DNA of 64,000 nucleotides from Paramacrobiotus metropolitanus (lineage: Eukaryota > Tardigrada > Eutardigrada > Parachela > Macrobiotidae). Positions 22,743 through 32,823 of this stretch are shown here, piece after piece (within the stretch, counting starts at the first letter, position 1; each line of letters opens with the position of its first letter). The notes beneath the pieces were generated by a model. The model worked only from the letters and a program-made list of their open reading frames with translations, was not told the origin of the DNA and searched no databases. The DNA lies in NCBI RefSeq assembly GCF_019649055.1, contig NW_026570244.1:1240001-1304000 (forward strand). The letters are read 5' to 3'. A program made the translations under genes and the position numbers.

Positions 22743-23975
22743 TCACATCACCGCGGGGCGTTTCAACTTCATCACGACACCGCCAGATGACAAGGGCCGG
22801 CAGTCGGCATACGGGCCGGTCTTGGGCAGTCGACACGCCATCAGCGACCAGCTGTCCGTCTCTTCGTCGTACACTTCGATGCTGCCGCCCCACTCCTTCT
22901 TCATCCCCACCAATGACATACACTTCCCCACCCACGCATGCGAGACCGGGAGAAGAGCGGCTTCTGGTCAGGTTAGCTGTAAAGCACCCAGCGATACAGA
23001 ACAGCACCCAGCGGTACATGTACATCTGTAGTGTAACTGTGTAAGTACTCGTACAAAGGCTGTACGAGTATCTCGTGAAATGGAAGATGGCCTATGGCTC
23101 ATGTGCCGTAGCAGCGGTATTGTTGTTGCCCGTTATGGTTGCCATGTCTAGTGTTTATTTGGTCGTTTGCTGCTGTCCCGAGCGGACATAATACCAGATT
23201 ATGCCGTTCGTTCAATACATTACAACATCCACCGTCACGCATCGACGGACCGGCAGTACACCAATCAGCACTGGAAAGGATGGTATCACACTGACCCTTT
23301 CGCATCCACCGATCGCTGGCGCAGTCATACGCATCGACGCGCACCCAAAACAGATCCTCCAGAAGTACCTAAACCACAATTTCTACAAGAGACCATTTGG
23401 CTATTCTGTTGTACTTGTCACTAGTTACGAATTCCGCAGTGCGCACCCAGAACAAAGATCAACCCGTTGGGAGCTGCGCAGGCAACAGGAGGGTCGAAGG
23501 ACCAGTGTCTGGTCGGCATGTCGTGCAGTTTGGTCCAGGTGTCGGTTGCGGGGTCGTACGAGAAAGAACAGCCACGCTCTTCCGGGCTACCACCGCCAAA
23601 CAGAAACAACCGACCGCCACAGGCCACCATCACCGCGCCGGACAGACCCAGTGGGAGCGGGGCCACTGCGCTCCAGGCATTGCAGAGGGGATCGTAGGCC
23701 TCCACGGACGTCAGCGGGTCGCCTTCTGCAACCAGCAGAGAGTAGCCCCCAGCGGCATAAACGCGACCGTTCAGCGCGGCCAGGCTTTCTTCCGCGCGCG
23801 GCGTCAGCATGGGGGCCACCTCGCGCCATTCGTCTCGCAGGCCCAGGTAGCCACGGTCTCGCTGGAGTCGATGGCGGCCAGCGCTGTGGACAAGCATGAT
23901 CGTGCTGGCGTCCAACAGCACGACGTGCTGGCAGTCTTTGGGCGTGGGCATGGGCAGACGATTCAGGCGCCACAC
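22743..23975 (-). pseudogene. Kelch-repeat gene, unit 1 copy (11-nt coding deletion)
   Basis: On -, the first exon (to about 23,447) encodes Kelch blades: EEWREVAPML-like text (DEWREVAPML), LAALNGRVYAAGG, VEAYDPLCNAWSAVAPLPL, CGGRLFLFGGG, FSYDPATDTWTKLHDMP. A later piece near 23,270-23,340 reads RVDAYDCASDRW. The last piece (22,743 to about 23,000) has LACVGGEVYVIGG, then loses frame because 11 bases present in unit 2 (about 62,151-62,161) are missing near 22,882. The rest of that blade (IEVYDEETDSW, then the end KLKRPAVM) is in another frame. Kelch propellers usually follow BTB and BACK domains in Cullin-3 adaptors; no BTB or BACK is visible here. Both copies share an extra frame problem near the first Met. 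Splice sites between pieces are uncertain. Confidence 0.6.
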
Positions 23976-24192
23976 GGCCGTTGTCGAGGGTCAGAAAGCG
24001 TTCACGCTGCCGCGGTACTTGCCACTAGCCCAGCAAAGGATCACTTCCTGCGCTGATAATCAGGTCAACAAAACAGCCGTTATTTCATCAACACCAAAGC
24101 TTTATTATATCTATTTCCGTTGTCTACAAACTGGCGTACAATGCATACGCGCGGTAACTACATATCATTCAACAAAGGAACTTTCCGCTTGT

Positions 24193-24590
24193 CAGATATG
24201 ACACAGAAGCAGAAAATGGGGCAAAATATGCCTTTATGGAAAATGGGGCAAAATATGCCTTTATTGCGATAACAATAAAGCAACAACACAAAAACCAACA
24301 GAAAACCCGATAGGGAAAAAGCTGGAAAAAGTGCCTGCAAGCGCGCCTATGCGAATCGTGATAATGATTCAGCGTGCTGCGGGTATGCAACAGCTGATGC
24401 CGCAAAGCATGGAATCGCTCGTAGGCGCTGGGCTACGCCCCCAAGAGTGCAGAAATGCGCTGATTGGTCAGCGTAGACAAAGTATACGCTGAGTGAGCAG
24501 CGCAATATAGCGGCACAAATGGCGTTGCCATGTGCGGGCGGGCGACAGAGAAAGCCACAAGAGGTGTCTACTGCCTCGAGTGAGCGGTCT
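24193..24590. other. Duplication breakpoint and 27-bp tandem pair
   Basis: Alignment with unit 2 stops after CCGCTTGT at 24,192. Immediately beyond, GAAAATGGGGCAAAATATGC begins a 27-bp block present twice (24,212-24,264). No gene is supported; the open frames here are short and unremarkable. Confidence 0.5.
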
Positions 24591-26634
24591 CTGACATGCC
24601 TCTGGGCGGGAGTGGGAGCTCCTGCGAGCACCTTCCGACTCTACCCTTGGCCAACCCGGTAGGATGCCAGGATCCGATACCCGGTAGGGCCGGATGCCAC
24701 TTTGTCTCTAAACCCGGTAGGGTTGCTGCCTCCAGACCCGCGGTGCAGTGCACCGAACGGCCGAAATCCGGAGTGCACTCTGGTTGCTGGGGGTTCCAGT
24801 GTTGTGGAAGGCTTGCTTTGGTCGAACAAGTACAAAAATAAAGTTTATAAGGCTCATTGGTTAAAAATTGAAATAGAAAAATCACAATTCCAGTGAGAAT
24901 TAAAGTAAAGATCATAGTTACAGATCCCAAAGCCAATTCTTTTGAGTTAGTGGCTAAATAAAAACATCAATTTTTTGGTTAATAAAGTCTAGAAAAACCA
25001 GGTTTGGTTAAAAAATTAGACGAAAAATGGCTTATTCCGACTAGGGCTACCACAGGGCCGCTTTTGTCCACACGGGTCCTAGTCAACGGTCCGCTTTATC
25101 CGATAGGATTGGTCTGGTCCTGTGAATCCGGGGCGACGGTTCCCAGAGATGTCCACAGGGGTCCAGTGAAGTGATTCCAGCGGTGCGGTATAAGGAAGGC
25201 ACGGTTGCATGCGCAAGGACAAGTTGTCCCCTTCCTGGTTCGATATGGTAGACCAAGCCCGGTTGGGCGGTCCATGCAGGGCCAGAGTGATGCCTCTGGA
25301 CAGGAAAGGAGCTCCTGTGACCAAAATAGTATGCTTGGACCAATTCCGTTTGGATGGCCCATGTGGGTCTCTAACTTGGACCGGTTTTGGCCTTGCATGC
25401 CAGTTTGGTCATGCGCCTAGGTCCAAAAATCTTCTAAGTCCAGGAGGGCCATAATGGGAAAATTTTCCAAGTCCCTGGACTGAGGTGGTGTGATGGACCA
25501 AACCCGTTGGGGCGGTCCAAACTCGGTCTCCGACATGCTCTGGGCCGGGATACGAGGTTCCATTGTGATGTGGCTCGCCTCCGGCTGGTGTGGGACGTGG
25601 GGGTCCTGTATAACAGGTTTTGGCTCACCGATGTGGACTTAGTCGTTTTTTGATGAGCCTCGTCGTTGGACGGGCCAAAAAACTTAGTCGATTTTTCGAC
25701 GGTCCAAGGTTGATGGCGGGCCAAAAGGACTTAGTCGTTTTTCGACGGTCCAAGGTTGATGGCGGGCCAAAATTGCAGACTCGTTGAGTCTGGTCCGTCT
25801 CATTGGCCGTGGGCCATGAGTTAGCTACCATGTCCGATGAGTCAGATAGGTTTCCGTGAGAACGTGGCCATAACAAAATTAAGTGGTTTCTGACGAAAAC
25901 ATCAGGTTGGCCTGGCCAAACTCCAAAAAATTAAGTTGTGGGCGCCGGTAGACGTTTTCCACAAAGGAGTCGGCCTGCTGACTAGAAGCATCCTCATTTG
26001 GCCTCGGGGCAATGCATCTTTTGGATGGGCCTCTGGGCGGTCCGTGGTGAGGATGTTAAACATGGCATACAAAATGGGTGTACCACAACTTCTATGTGGC
26101 TCCCTTACTCACTTGTCCCAGTTGCCTGGTGTGGCAACTAAACTCGTGAGCCGCATATGGTCCGTTGGACACACAGCGGGTCTGGTCCAACTTCTATGGG
26201 CCAGGACTTGGCCGTGGCTTGTCGCAACTTCTATGCGGGCCAGGCGGATCCATGGCTTGTCGCAACTTCTATGCGGGCCAGGATTGATCCACGGCTTGTC
26301 GCAACTTCTATGCGGGCCGTCGCCGCCTCCTTGGCGCTGGATCTTTTCCGTGCCGGGGAACTTAGCTCGCGCCAAGTTCGGTCCGGTGGACTCCTTCGGA
26401 TGGTCTGGGATGGCCGAGCCAAATTCATGGTCCCAGCCGCTAAGCCAGAGCCTATCCGGGGAATCCGGTTAAGATCCAGGGATTAAGGTCCGGTGAGGTA
26501 GACGGTACATGGCCGTAAGCTACGTTTGTTGGGCGAGGGTAACAACCGTTGGATTGTACCCATCATGGTGTTCAAGTCCGGTTCAGCCGATGTCGGTATC
26601 TTTTTAGGGCCGACATGCAGGAATGGCCGTTGGC
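24591..26634. repeat. Non-coding block with short tandem repeats
   Basis: No credible gene. Base usage changes here to TGG/CCA- and GGTCC-rich text like the ORF block to its right. Tandem motifs: ACCCGGTAGG three times between 24,653 and 24,725; a 47-bp unit beginning ACTTAGTCG (25,682 and 25,729, with a partial copy near 25,636); and a 38-39-bp unit beginning CTTGTCGCAACTTCTATGCG at 26,218, 26,256 and 26,295. It is probably an untranslated part of the same inserted element as 26.6-32.6 kb. Confidence 0.4.
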
Positions 26635-27610
26635 CTAATTCTGCCCTCCTTGTCCGGCTTGGTCGCCGTCGCCCAGCCCTGGGTTGAGTGGGTCAACGAC
26701 GCTTTCCTCTATGTCCGCCAATTCCTGCTCAGTCAGGTTATCCTGTGGTTGGCTGGAGACGCTAGTCGGCTGAACTTCTTGGCCAGGGTGCTCGGCCTGA
26801 GTCTGGACGTGTGCGGAGGATCCTATTGAGGATCGCTGAGTGCGAAACTTCGTTGGAAGTTTCCGCTGCCGTTCGGTTAACGAACGCTCCCGCTCCGTCG
26901 TCGAAGTCCGTTGGAGGTCGATAGCGATAATCATTGGCGCGTCTCCTGAAAATGTCCAGAGCGCTTTGGATTTTGACTCCCGCTTCGATTTCATGGATTT
27001 GGTTTCCAAGGAGGGCCACTTGGGTCAGTAATCGAGGAATGATCTTCCCTGCCGATAGGCAACTTCGAGTTCCCAGTGGCACCGTAGGTGTCCCATTCTG
27101 GCGGCAAAGATGCGTATCATCATGCCGTTGTACGAGTAAGCGTACATTCCTGGGGCATCCTTGTGATCGGCCGGCTTGCATGGGATTTGAGGGCTGGTCA
27201 GATCCCGAGTTGCGGGATCGACGTTCCCGGTCCCGTTCCTCCTTCCGTTCTCGAGCCCATTGGCTGAGTGGAGGGATCTGAGTTCCGGTGCTGCTCCAGC
27301 CAGGTTGTCGGGCGCCACTGCGTTGCATGTAGAGATCGTAGATCTCTATCTGCTCGTGGTCCCTCAGTAGGGGAAACAGGTGGCTTCCATCGCGGCTGGT
27401 CATGTGGCAATACGCGTCGAAATTGCCTCTCACCACTTCTAAGTAGAAGCAGTAGGCTCTGTCACTCTCGTCGCGGAAACCCGGCCGCAGGTGGTGTGCG
27501 CAGGGGAACAATTCCCGTGGGGAATTGTCCCGGCGGTTTAAGTGGTCTCCGCTGTTGCGTCTGCAGTCCGAACATCGCGGCTCATACTTCTGCTGTGGTG
27601 TAAGTCCCAT
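26635..27610 (-). pseudogene. Unassigned ORF with frameshifts (block ORF 4)
   Basis: A 282-codon frame (26,762-27,610) starts with a Cys/His-rich stretch: PRCSDCRRNSGD, LFPCAHHLRPGF, YCFYLEVVRGNFDAYCHM, which could bind zinc. In the middle, the more protein-like text moves to another frame (MYAYSYNGMMIRIFAARMGH near 27,140-27,090), then returns (IPRLLTQVALLGNQIHEIEA). I infer two frameshifts and hence decay. A third frame, 26,635-27,009, gives a Gln/Glu-rich tail. No family recognised. Confidence 0.35.
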
Positions 27611-27799
27611 TCTCTGTGGTAACAGAAATGAAACTTGCAGAATAAGGTTAAGTCCACTTTAATGGCAGGTCCCTATGATAATTACGCCCTATATCTTACG
27701 TCCCTATGATTTTACATGTTATTTGTTAACTAAGCTTTTCCTGCCCGGTGAATTATATCGGGATCACCCCCTAGACCCTATGCGAATTCTACGCCTAGA

Positions 27800-28504
27800 T
27801 CACTGATGGTAAGTACGCCGCTTCTTCTTGGACTTGGTTGAGGCCAAGGTGGCGGGTTCGGAGGGACGAGGGCCATAGCGATCCGGCGGGTTGTTCTTCA
27901 TCGAGTACCGCTGCTGGGCTTCTGGCTCGTCGACGGTCTGCTTGAGCCAACCTTCGCGCAGCATCTTTTTAACGACATATCGCACGTCCTCGCTGAGATA
28001 GTACAACCCGTTAGGGCGACTAGGGGGATATTCGTTTCCGTCACTTAGCTGAAGATCGTACGTCGAGAGTTGTACGTCATATCGTCCAAGGAGTTGGTTG
28101 GCCATTTCGCCTCTTATCAGGCCCAAGGGATGTTGCGTGGTGGTCAGTACCGCCAAGATGGCATTCCGCCATTCCCAGTAGCCTTGAGGCGCATCGTCAC
28201 GTCTTTCCGGTGGGAACGTGTAGAACATCTGCATGTTGGGCAGATGGGCCTGAAGGATGGCTCCTTCTTCATAGGCCATTCGGATATATTTCATCACCTT
28301 GAACTTGGTGACTGGTGGGCCATTCCATTTCTGGATAAGCTGAAAGGCCAAGCCTCCTGTAGCAAGGGTTGTACCCGTTTGGGACAACGCCTTTAAGGCT
28401 GCCTTGATATATGCCCACGTCTCGTCCGTATTGGAGATCTTTGGCTTCTTTGATGGGTCTCCGCCGGGCCATTTCCTCGCCACGTTAGTCCTTGGTGGCG
28501 GCAT
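27800..28504 (-). CDS. Unassigned protein, 234 aa (block ORF 3)
   Basis: The start is taken at MPPPRTNVARKWPGGD (ATG at 28,504), which overlaps the end of the upstream frame by 20 nt, as in reinitiation-coupled compact genomes; the frame is also open upstream to 28,624. Text such as GLAFQLIQKWNGPPVTKFKV and VRYVVKKMLREGWLKQTV suggests two small helical, possibly winged-helix-like domains (inference). The C-terminus is basic (STKSKKKRRTYHQ), as in nucleic-acid-binding or nuclear proteins. Intronless, no match recognised. Confidence 0.4.
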   Translation of the reverse strand: MPPPRTNVARKWPGGDPSKKPKISNTDETWAYIKAALKALSQTGTTLATGGLAFQLIQKWNGPPVTKFKVMKYIRMAYEEGAILQAHLPNMQMFYTFPPERRDDAPQGYWEWRNAILAVLTTTQHPLGLIRGEMANQLLGRYDVQLSTYDLQLSDGNEYPPSRPNGLYYLSEDVRYVVKKMLREGWLKQTVDEPEAQQRYSMKNNPPDRYGPRPSEPATLASTKSKKKRRTYHQ

Positions 28505-29849
28505 AATCAATGCGCGGTTTGGCCGGGCATGGGTCAGGCAAAGTCCACTGGATCTCACCATCGTTTGACTCTGGTGAGGTGGAGTCTCGCACTCTTTCCC
28601 GTTGGGGCGGTGCACCGCTTCCACTTGGCTCAGCGTCTTCTACGCTGGCCGGACTTTGTCGACTGGCGCGTTCTGCGCCGCTCTGGTCCTGACTGGCGCC
28701 TTCTGCGCCGCCCTGGTCCTCCATGTCCTGGTCGCCATCAGGTGGCTGATTTTCATCACCAGGTGGGATTTCCATGTCATGGTCCGGTGGGACGTCCATG
28801 GTCAATTTACCAGGGCTCTGGTCATCGTCAGCATCCGAGTCGGACTTTTGGGATTCCAAGGTTTGGTCCTGGTCCGGCTCTTCTTCTTGTTCCTCCTCCG
28901 AGTCCTCCGGTTCGGAATCCTCGGAGTCTGATACATCGTGGCCCAATGGCGGTGGTTTTTGCTCATTCCTCTTTGTGACCGTAGCCTTTCGACTTTTAGT
29001 TGATGTGGCTGATGGGGCCGGTGAAGAGGGTCTAGACTGGCCAGCTGCGTTGGGCAGTGACACGGTGTCCCTTGGCACGGGTCGGATTCCGGCCGCGCGC
29101 ATTTCTTCTTCAGCTTCTTGCCGTGCAGCCTTCTCTCTCCTTGTGACCGATGGTCGAGGGGGCTTTTCAACCGGCAAGTTCTTTGGACCGGGCAGTTTCG
29201 TCTCTTGGGAGATTAGGTAAGCCTCCTTGGCTCTGCCGGTCAGCTTATCCTTCGACGGTCCAACTGCTTTTTTTCGGTCCGGATCCCATCTTGTATCTAT
29301 GTCGTGTGACACGTACAGAGACCGTTAGGTCTTCTGTGGGATAAATCCCGGAATGGTGAAGCGAATTGGTTCCGCCCTATGTGCGTTGGTCGTTTCCAGG
29401 GTTCCTTCCCTGACCAGCGCAATTAGTTCGTCGGCCAATCTGGTGATAAGTTTGTCCAGGTTCTCCTCTCCATAGTAGTAGAGAGCGTTGAGTGTCCTGG
29501 CGATATCGGTCAAATTGGACCCTCTTGGGTTATGCAGGTAAGCGATGGTCCTGCGTATCTGGTGGAAAGGATAGTCCCGGGTACGGGAAAGTCCTGCTGG
29601 CCGGTGGGCCACGTGTAGCTCCATCATGCTGGTCCAATCACGGTGTGTGCGGACCAGGAGTCCCATATCCAGGATACGAGATACCATCCGCCGCATAAAG
29701 GGTGCCGTTACTACACGGTCCGCTGGCGGTAGGCCTTCGTATTCTTCCCTGTATTTCATGCGGGATCGGAGGACGCAGACGAGGCATTGGTACATGTCCC
29801 GTCCCGTTGCGCGCCTCATAGCCCTGGCGGCTGCCACGGTTAATCGCAT
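28485..29849 (-). pseudogene. Unassigned 455-codon frame with one TAA (block ORF 2)
   Basis: One reading frame from 29,849 to 28,485, interrupted by a single TAA at 29,325-29,327. The first part is folded-looking (MYQCLVCVLRSRMKYREEYE, SNLTDIARTLNALYYYGEEN). The second part is disordered, with acidic Ser/Glu/Asp runs (SDSEDSEPEDSEEEQEEE) and Pro/Gln-rich repeats with duplicated SGAE.A motifs. The layout of a structured N-part and an acidic disordered tail recalls viral or retroelement structural accessory proteins, but I see no diagnostic motif. Either readthrough or a disabling mutation explains the TAA. Confidence 0.35.
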
Positions 29850-30001
29850 ATAGTGATCCGCTGGGACCTCTGTGTGTGTGGCCTCCGGTCCAGGATCTGG
29901 TAGCTCGGCCTCAGCGTCCCAAGGCTAGGGAAGCATCACTTCGTCTGAGGGCGGTTCTGTCCCGAAGCGTGATTCATACTCCCCGTCTCGCCGTGAGCGA
30001 T

Positions 30002-32611
30002 TTAATGCGGGCTCTGCTGGTTTGTCTGGACTGTCCGATAGGACTTGGACGTCTTCATCGCTGACAGCCGTTTCTCAAGCTGGGCGATTTTGGCCTCTTG
30101 ACTTTTCTTGTCTTTGGCCGCTTGCTTCTTCTGGCGGTTCCTTTCGGCCTCTGGGTTCTGAGTTGGGCGGGGTGTGGCCGCTTGACTTCCACTCGGTTGA
30201 GGGGAATTTAGACGAGTGGCCAATTTGGCCCTCGGTTGGGGAGAAGTTGGACGAGATGCCGGTTTGGCCCTCTCTGGGTTTTTAGCTTTTATCGGCTGCT
30301 TATTCCGTTGGGAATTAGCTGAGTGAATCACACCCATGCCGAGTGCCAAATTATCTAATGTCCCGGTTATAGGGAATGTTACTGGACGGCCAAAAGGTAT
30401 GTCGTCGACGCTGGCAGGCATGTTCGTCAGTATTATCGGAGCAGCGGCCGTTGGCCCTGTTCCGGACTGGCTTTGGCCTGTCGAGTCTTGTGCCGACGAA
30501 GTGGCCTTCGGTGGCTCCTCCTGTTGGACTGGTTCTGGCTGTTGCACTATGGCCACAGGTCCAGACGGAGAAGTATCCATTGGCTCTGAAGCCGCTGGTG
30601 CCTGCGTCTTTGGCGGTACCACGGTTGGTGGGGCGTTTGACGACAGGGTTTCAGCCATTCGCAAGTCTTCCCCCGGTGGAGGGAAGACATTCTGGTTACG
30701 ACGGCGCCGGTAATCATCTATCATCCGTAGGACCAAGGACCGAAGCATTTCGGTAATCAGGTCGTATTCCTCCCTACGATTCTGCTTTTTGGCCTCCTGT
30801 CTCTTTGCGAGCAGGAATGGATATTGCCGTCGTTCATTATGGTCGGCGTGGATGAGTAAGTGTCTCTGCTCGATAGGAGAGAGAACACTCATTGGCATCA
30901 AGGCCGCGTCGGCTTCCACTTCTTGGTCCGAGACGACCGGAGTTATTTGCACCATCATTCTGGCCGATTCTGCGGCCACTGGTGCAGGAGTTCTAACCGT
31001 GACCGTTACTGGTTCAAGTGATGAACCTGCAGACACCGTAGGTGCTGCGATTCGTTCCACAGTAATGGTAATGGTTGGCTGTTGAGGAGGTGTGGTGTCC
31101 ATCCTCTCTTTGGTCGGGCACTTGCCTGGCCGGCTCGGTGTGAACCTGGCAGGCGCCGGTTCGATGGCCGGCATGCTGGGCATTCACGCCGGAGTTGATG
31201 TGGCGCGTCCAGGAGAAGTCTTTTTTGATGGAGATCGATTTCGGCGTGGCGATTCCTTCGTTGAAGGTGGCCGGACCTGGCTGGTCTCATATAGCGCCCT
31301 TTGGACGTTTTCGTGCAAGTCCTCTTCGTTCTCCGACTCCTCACTGGACGGGACGCCCCAGAAGGCCGCTGGCAGCTGAGGACGTTCGTCCTCGCTTCCT
31401 GCTTCTTCCGGTGGAAGTTCGTCTTCCACTGGCTGGCCTGGTCGTGGGCGCGGTTCAACTGTCCATGCCCTTGGGTTAATGTGTGGGCCCCGTATGTAGA
31501 TGGCATGCTCTATAATTTCGCTAGGCAACTTCCGTTGGCGAAGGGCCTGGCTCTTGCTCCGCATGGCCATCAATTTTCTGATGAGGATTGTCCGTTCTTG
31601 GACCATCAATTGACAACCTCGGTTGATGCGGTCAATCTCGCGGTCCGTTAGTGTAGGATCGTTAGCGCGTAGTCGCTGGCGCATATCCTCCTCAGTCAGA
31701 TTTAAGCGTAGATCAACTTCTATGATCTCGCTTACAGCCCGGTTGTGCGGGTCATCCCATGGATCTGTTTGGGTCAATCGGATGCGATGCCTCGTTGGAG
31801 GTTCGTCCCGCAATGGCTGGGTTGTTCCTGACGGAATTGCAGGTGCTTCCGGTGGTGAAAGCACATGTCCCTTGCCAGGAAAATTCTTCAGCGGTGACTT
31901 CTTCTTCTTGGCCGGTAGACCACGAAGTGTCAAAGTCGGCGGTTCTGTCGCCTTAGGCTTAAGTATGGACCGACCGGGCCTGGAAGGGCCAGGGATGTCT
32001 AAGTCCCTTGCTGGGCCACTCCACGCTGGTGGGGTAGGCCTGGTTGGTTGGTTCAGCTCCAAGCTCGGTCCTCTCCAAGGTAGGAGTGACCGTTGTGAAG
32101 GAGGCTCTTCTGCTTCTGGAGGAGTCCTCTTCTTCTTTTTAAACCTGGGCGACTGTGGACCGCTTGTTGTGGCAGGAGTGGCTGGTTCTGGCCGTCCTCC
32201 TGTCGATTTCCTGGGCGTTGGCCGGACAACAAGGGTTCCGCTAGATGTGTCGCCTTCAGTTGGCTTCGGCGTGGGCTGTGATGACACCGTTGGCGCATCA
32301 ACAGCCATTGGACTTGTCGGTTCACCAGCCGGTTGGACTGGTGTTGACTCCAATTCGGCTGGCTTTTCCGGCGAAAGCTCGAAAGTTTTATTGAGCAGAC
32401 TCACGTCCATTTCGACGTCCTGCGGTGGAACTTCTATGCTGCTGTCCGCTGTAGCGGGTCCAGCAGTGTCCACAGGTTGCCTTGACGTTGGACCAGGCAC
32501 CGTTAGGGCCTGGACCGACTCAGCTGGAATTGGCTGTCCAACTGATGTTGGGGCGGCCGGTTCGTATGTCAGGGCCAAGGTGCTGGCGCGGACACAGGTG
32601 ATGGTCGCCAT
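30002..32611 (-). pseudogene. Unassigned 870-codon frame with one TGA (block ORF 1)
   Basis: One reading frame from 32,611 to 30,002, interrupted only by TGA at 31,184-31,186, which is followed directly by ATG. It is mostly Pro/Ser/Thr-rich and disordered, with two compact charged helical stretches: LTEEDMRQRLRANDPTLTDR with QLMVQERTILIRKLMAMRSK, and EQRHLLIHADHNERRQYPFL with EYDLITEMLRSLVLRMIDDY. The end is a basic/coiled segment (QEAKIAQLEKRLSAMKTSKS). A gag-like or viral structural role is conceivable, but no capsid or zinc-knuckle motif is present. The opposite-strand open frames are shadows of this GC-rich text. Confidence 0.4.
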
Positions 32612-32768
32612 TCGTTTACTGGATCGAAGTCACTGGACCTTTCAGTAATCTTCGATAGTGTCGTGAATTACTAGTTTATTGGCGAGCTCGCTATCGCATA
32701 CTGACTCAGCATATCGAACTGCATCAGCTGACAATACATAAACATAACAGTCGTTGCTACGTGCTACA
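32611..32768 (-). repeat. Candidate LTR between gypsy pol and the ORF block
   Basis: Read on -, a polypurine tract (ACTGGGGGAGA, about 32,769-32,779) is followed by TGTAGCACGTAGC, the usual Ty3/gypsy 3'-LTR start. About 158 bases later TGGCGACC could be a primer-binding site, and an AATAAA lies inside. The second LTR needed to prove it is not found, so this is a solo or shared LTR at best. Confidence 0.35.
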
Positions 32769-32823
32769 TCTCCCCCAGTGGGTTGCCCACTCATAAAACC
32801 ATCAACAAAATAAAAAAGAAATA

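Noticed and set aside
23201-23899. + strand frame of 232 codons over the Kelch gene (and 62,480-63,334)
   Set aside because: Complement of the Kelch exons; Arg/Pro-rich shadow translation.
24347-24631. - strand frame of 94 codons after the unit 1 breakpoint
   Set aside because: No conserved features and no counterpart; a chance frame in a GC-richer stretch.
25936-26472. + strand frame of 178 codons
   Set aside because: It consists largely of the 38-39-bp tandem repeat read as protein; no family resemblance.
26635-32611. Polinton/Maverick or known DNA virus assignment for the ORF block
   Set aside because: No DNA polymerase B, integrase, packaging ATPase or jelly-roll capsid signature is visible in any frame.
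31623-32648. Long + strand frame of 341 codons
   Set aside because: It is the complement of the long - strand frame in GC-rich text; its translation is low-complexity Gly/Ser/Val without domain signs.
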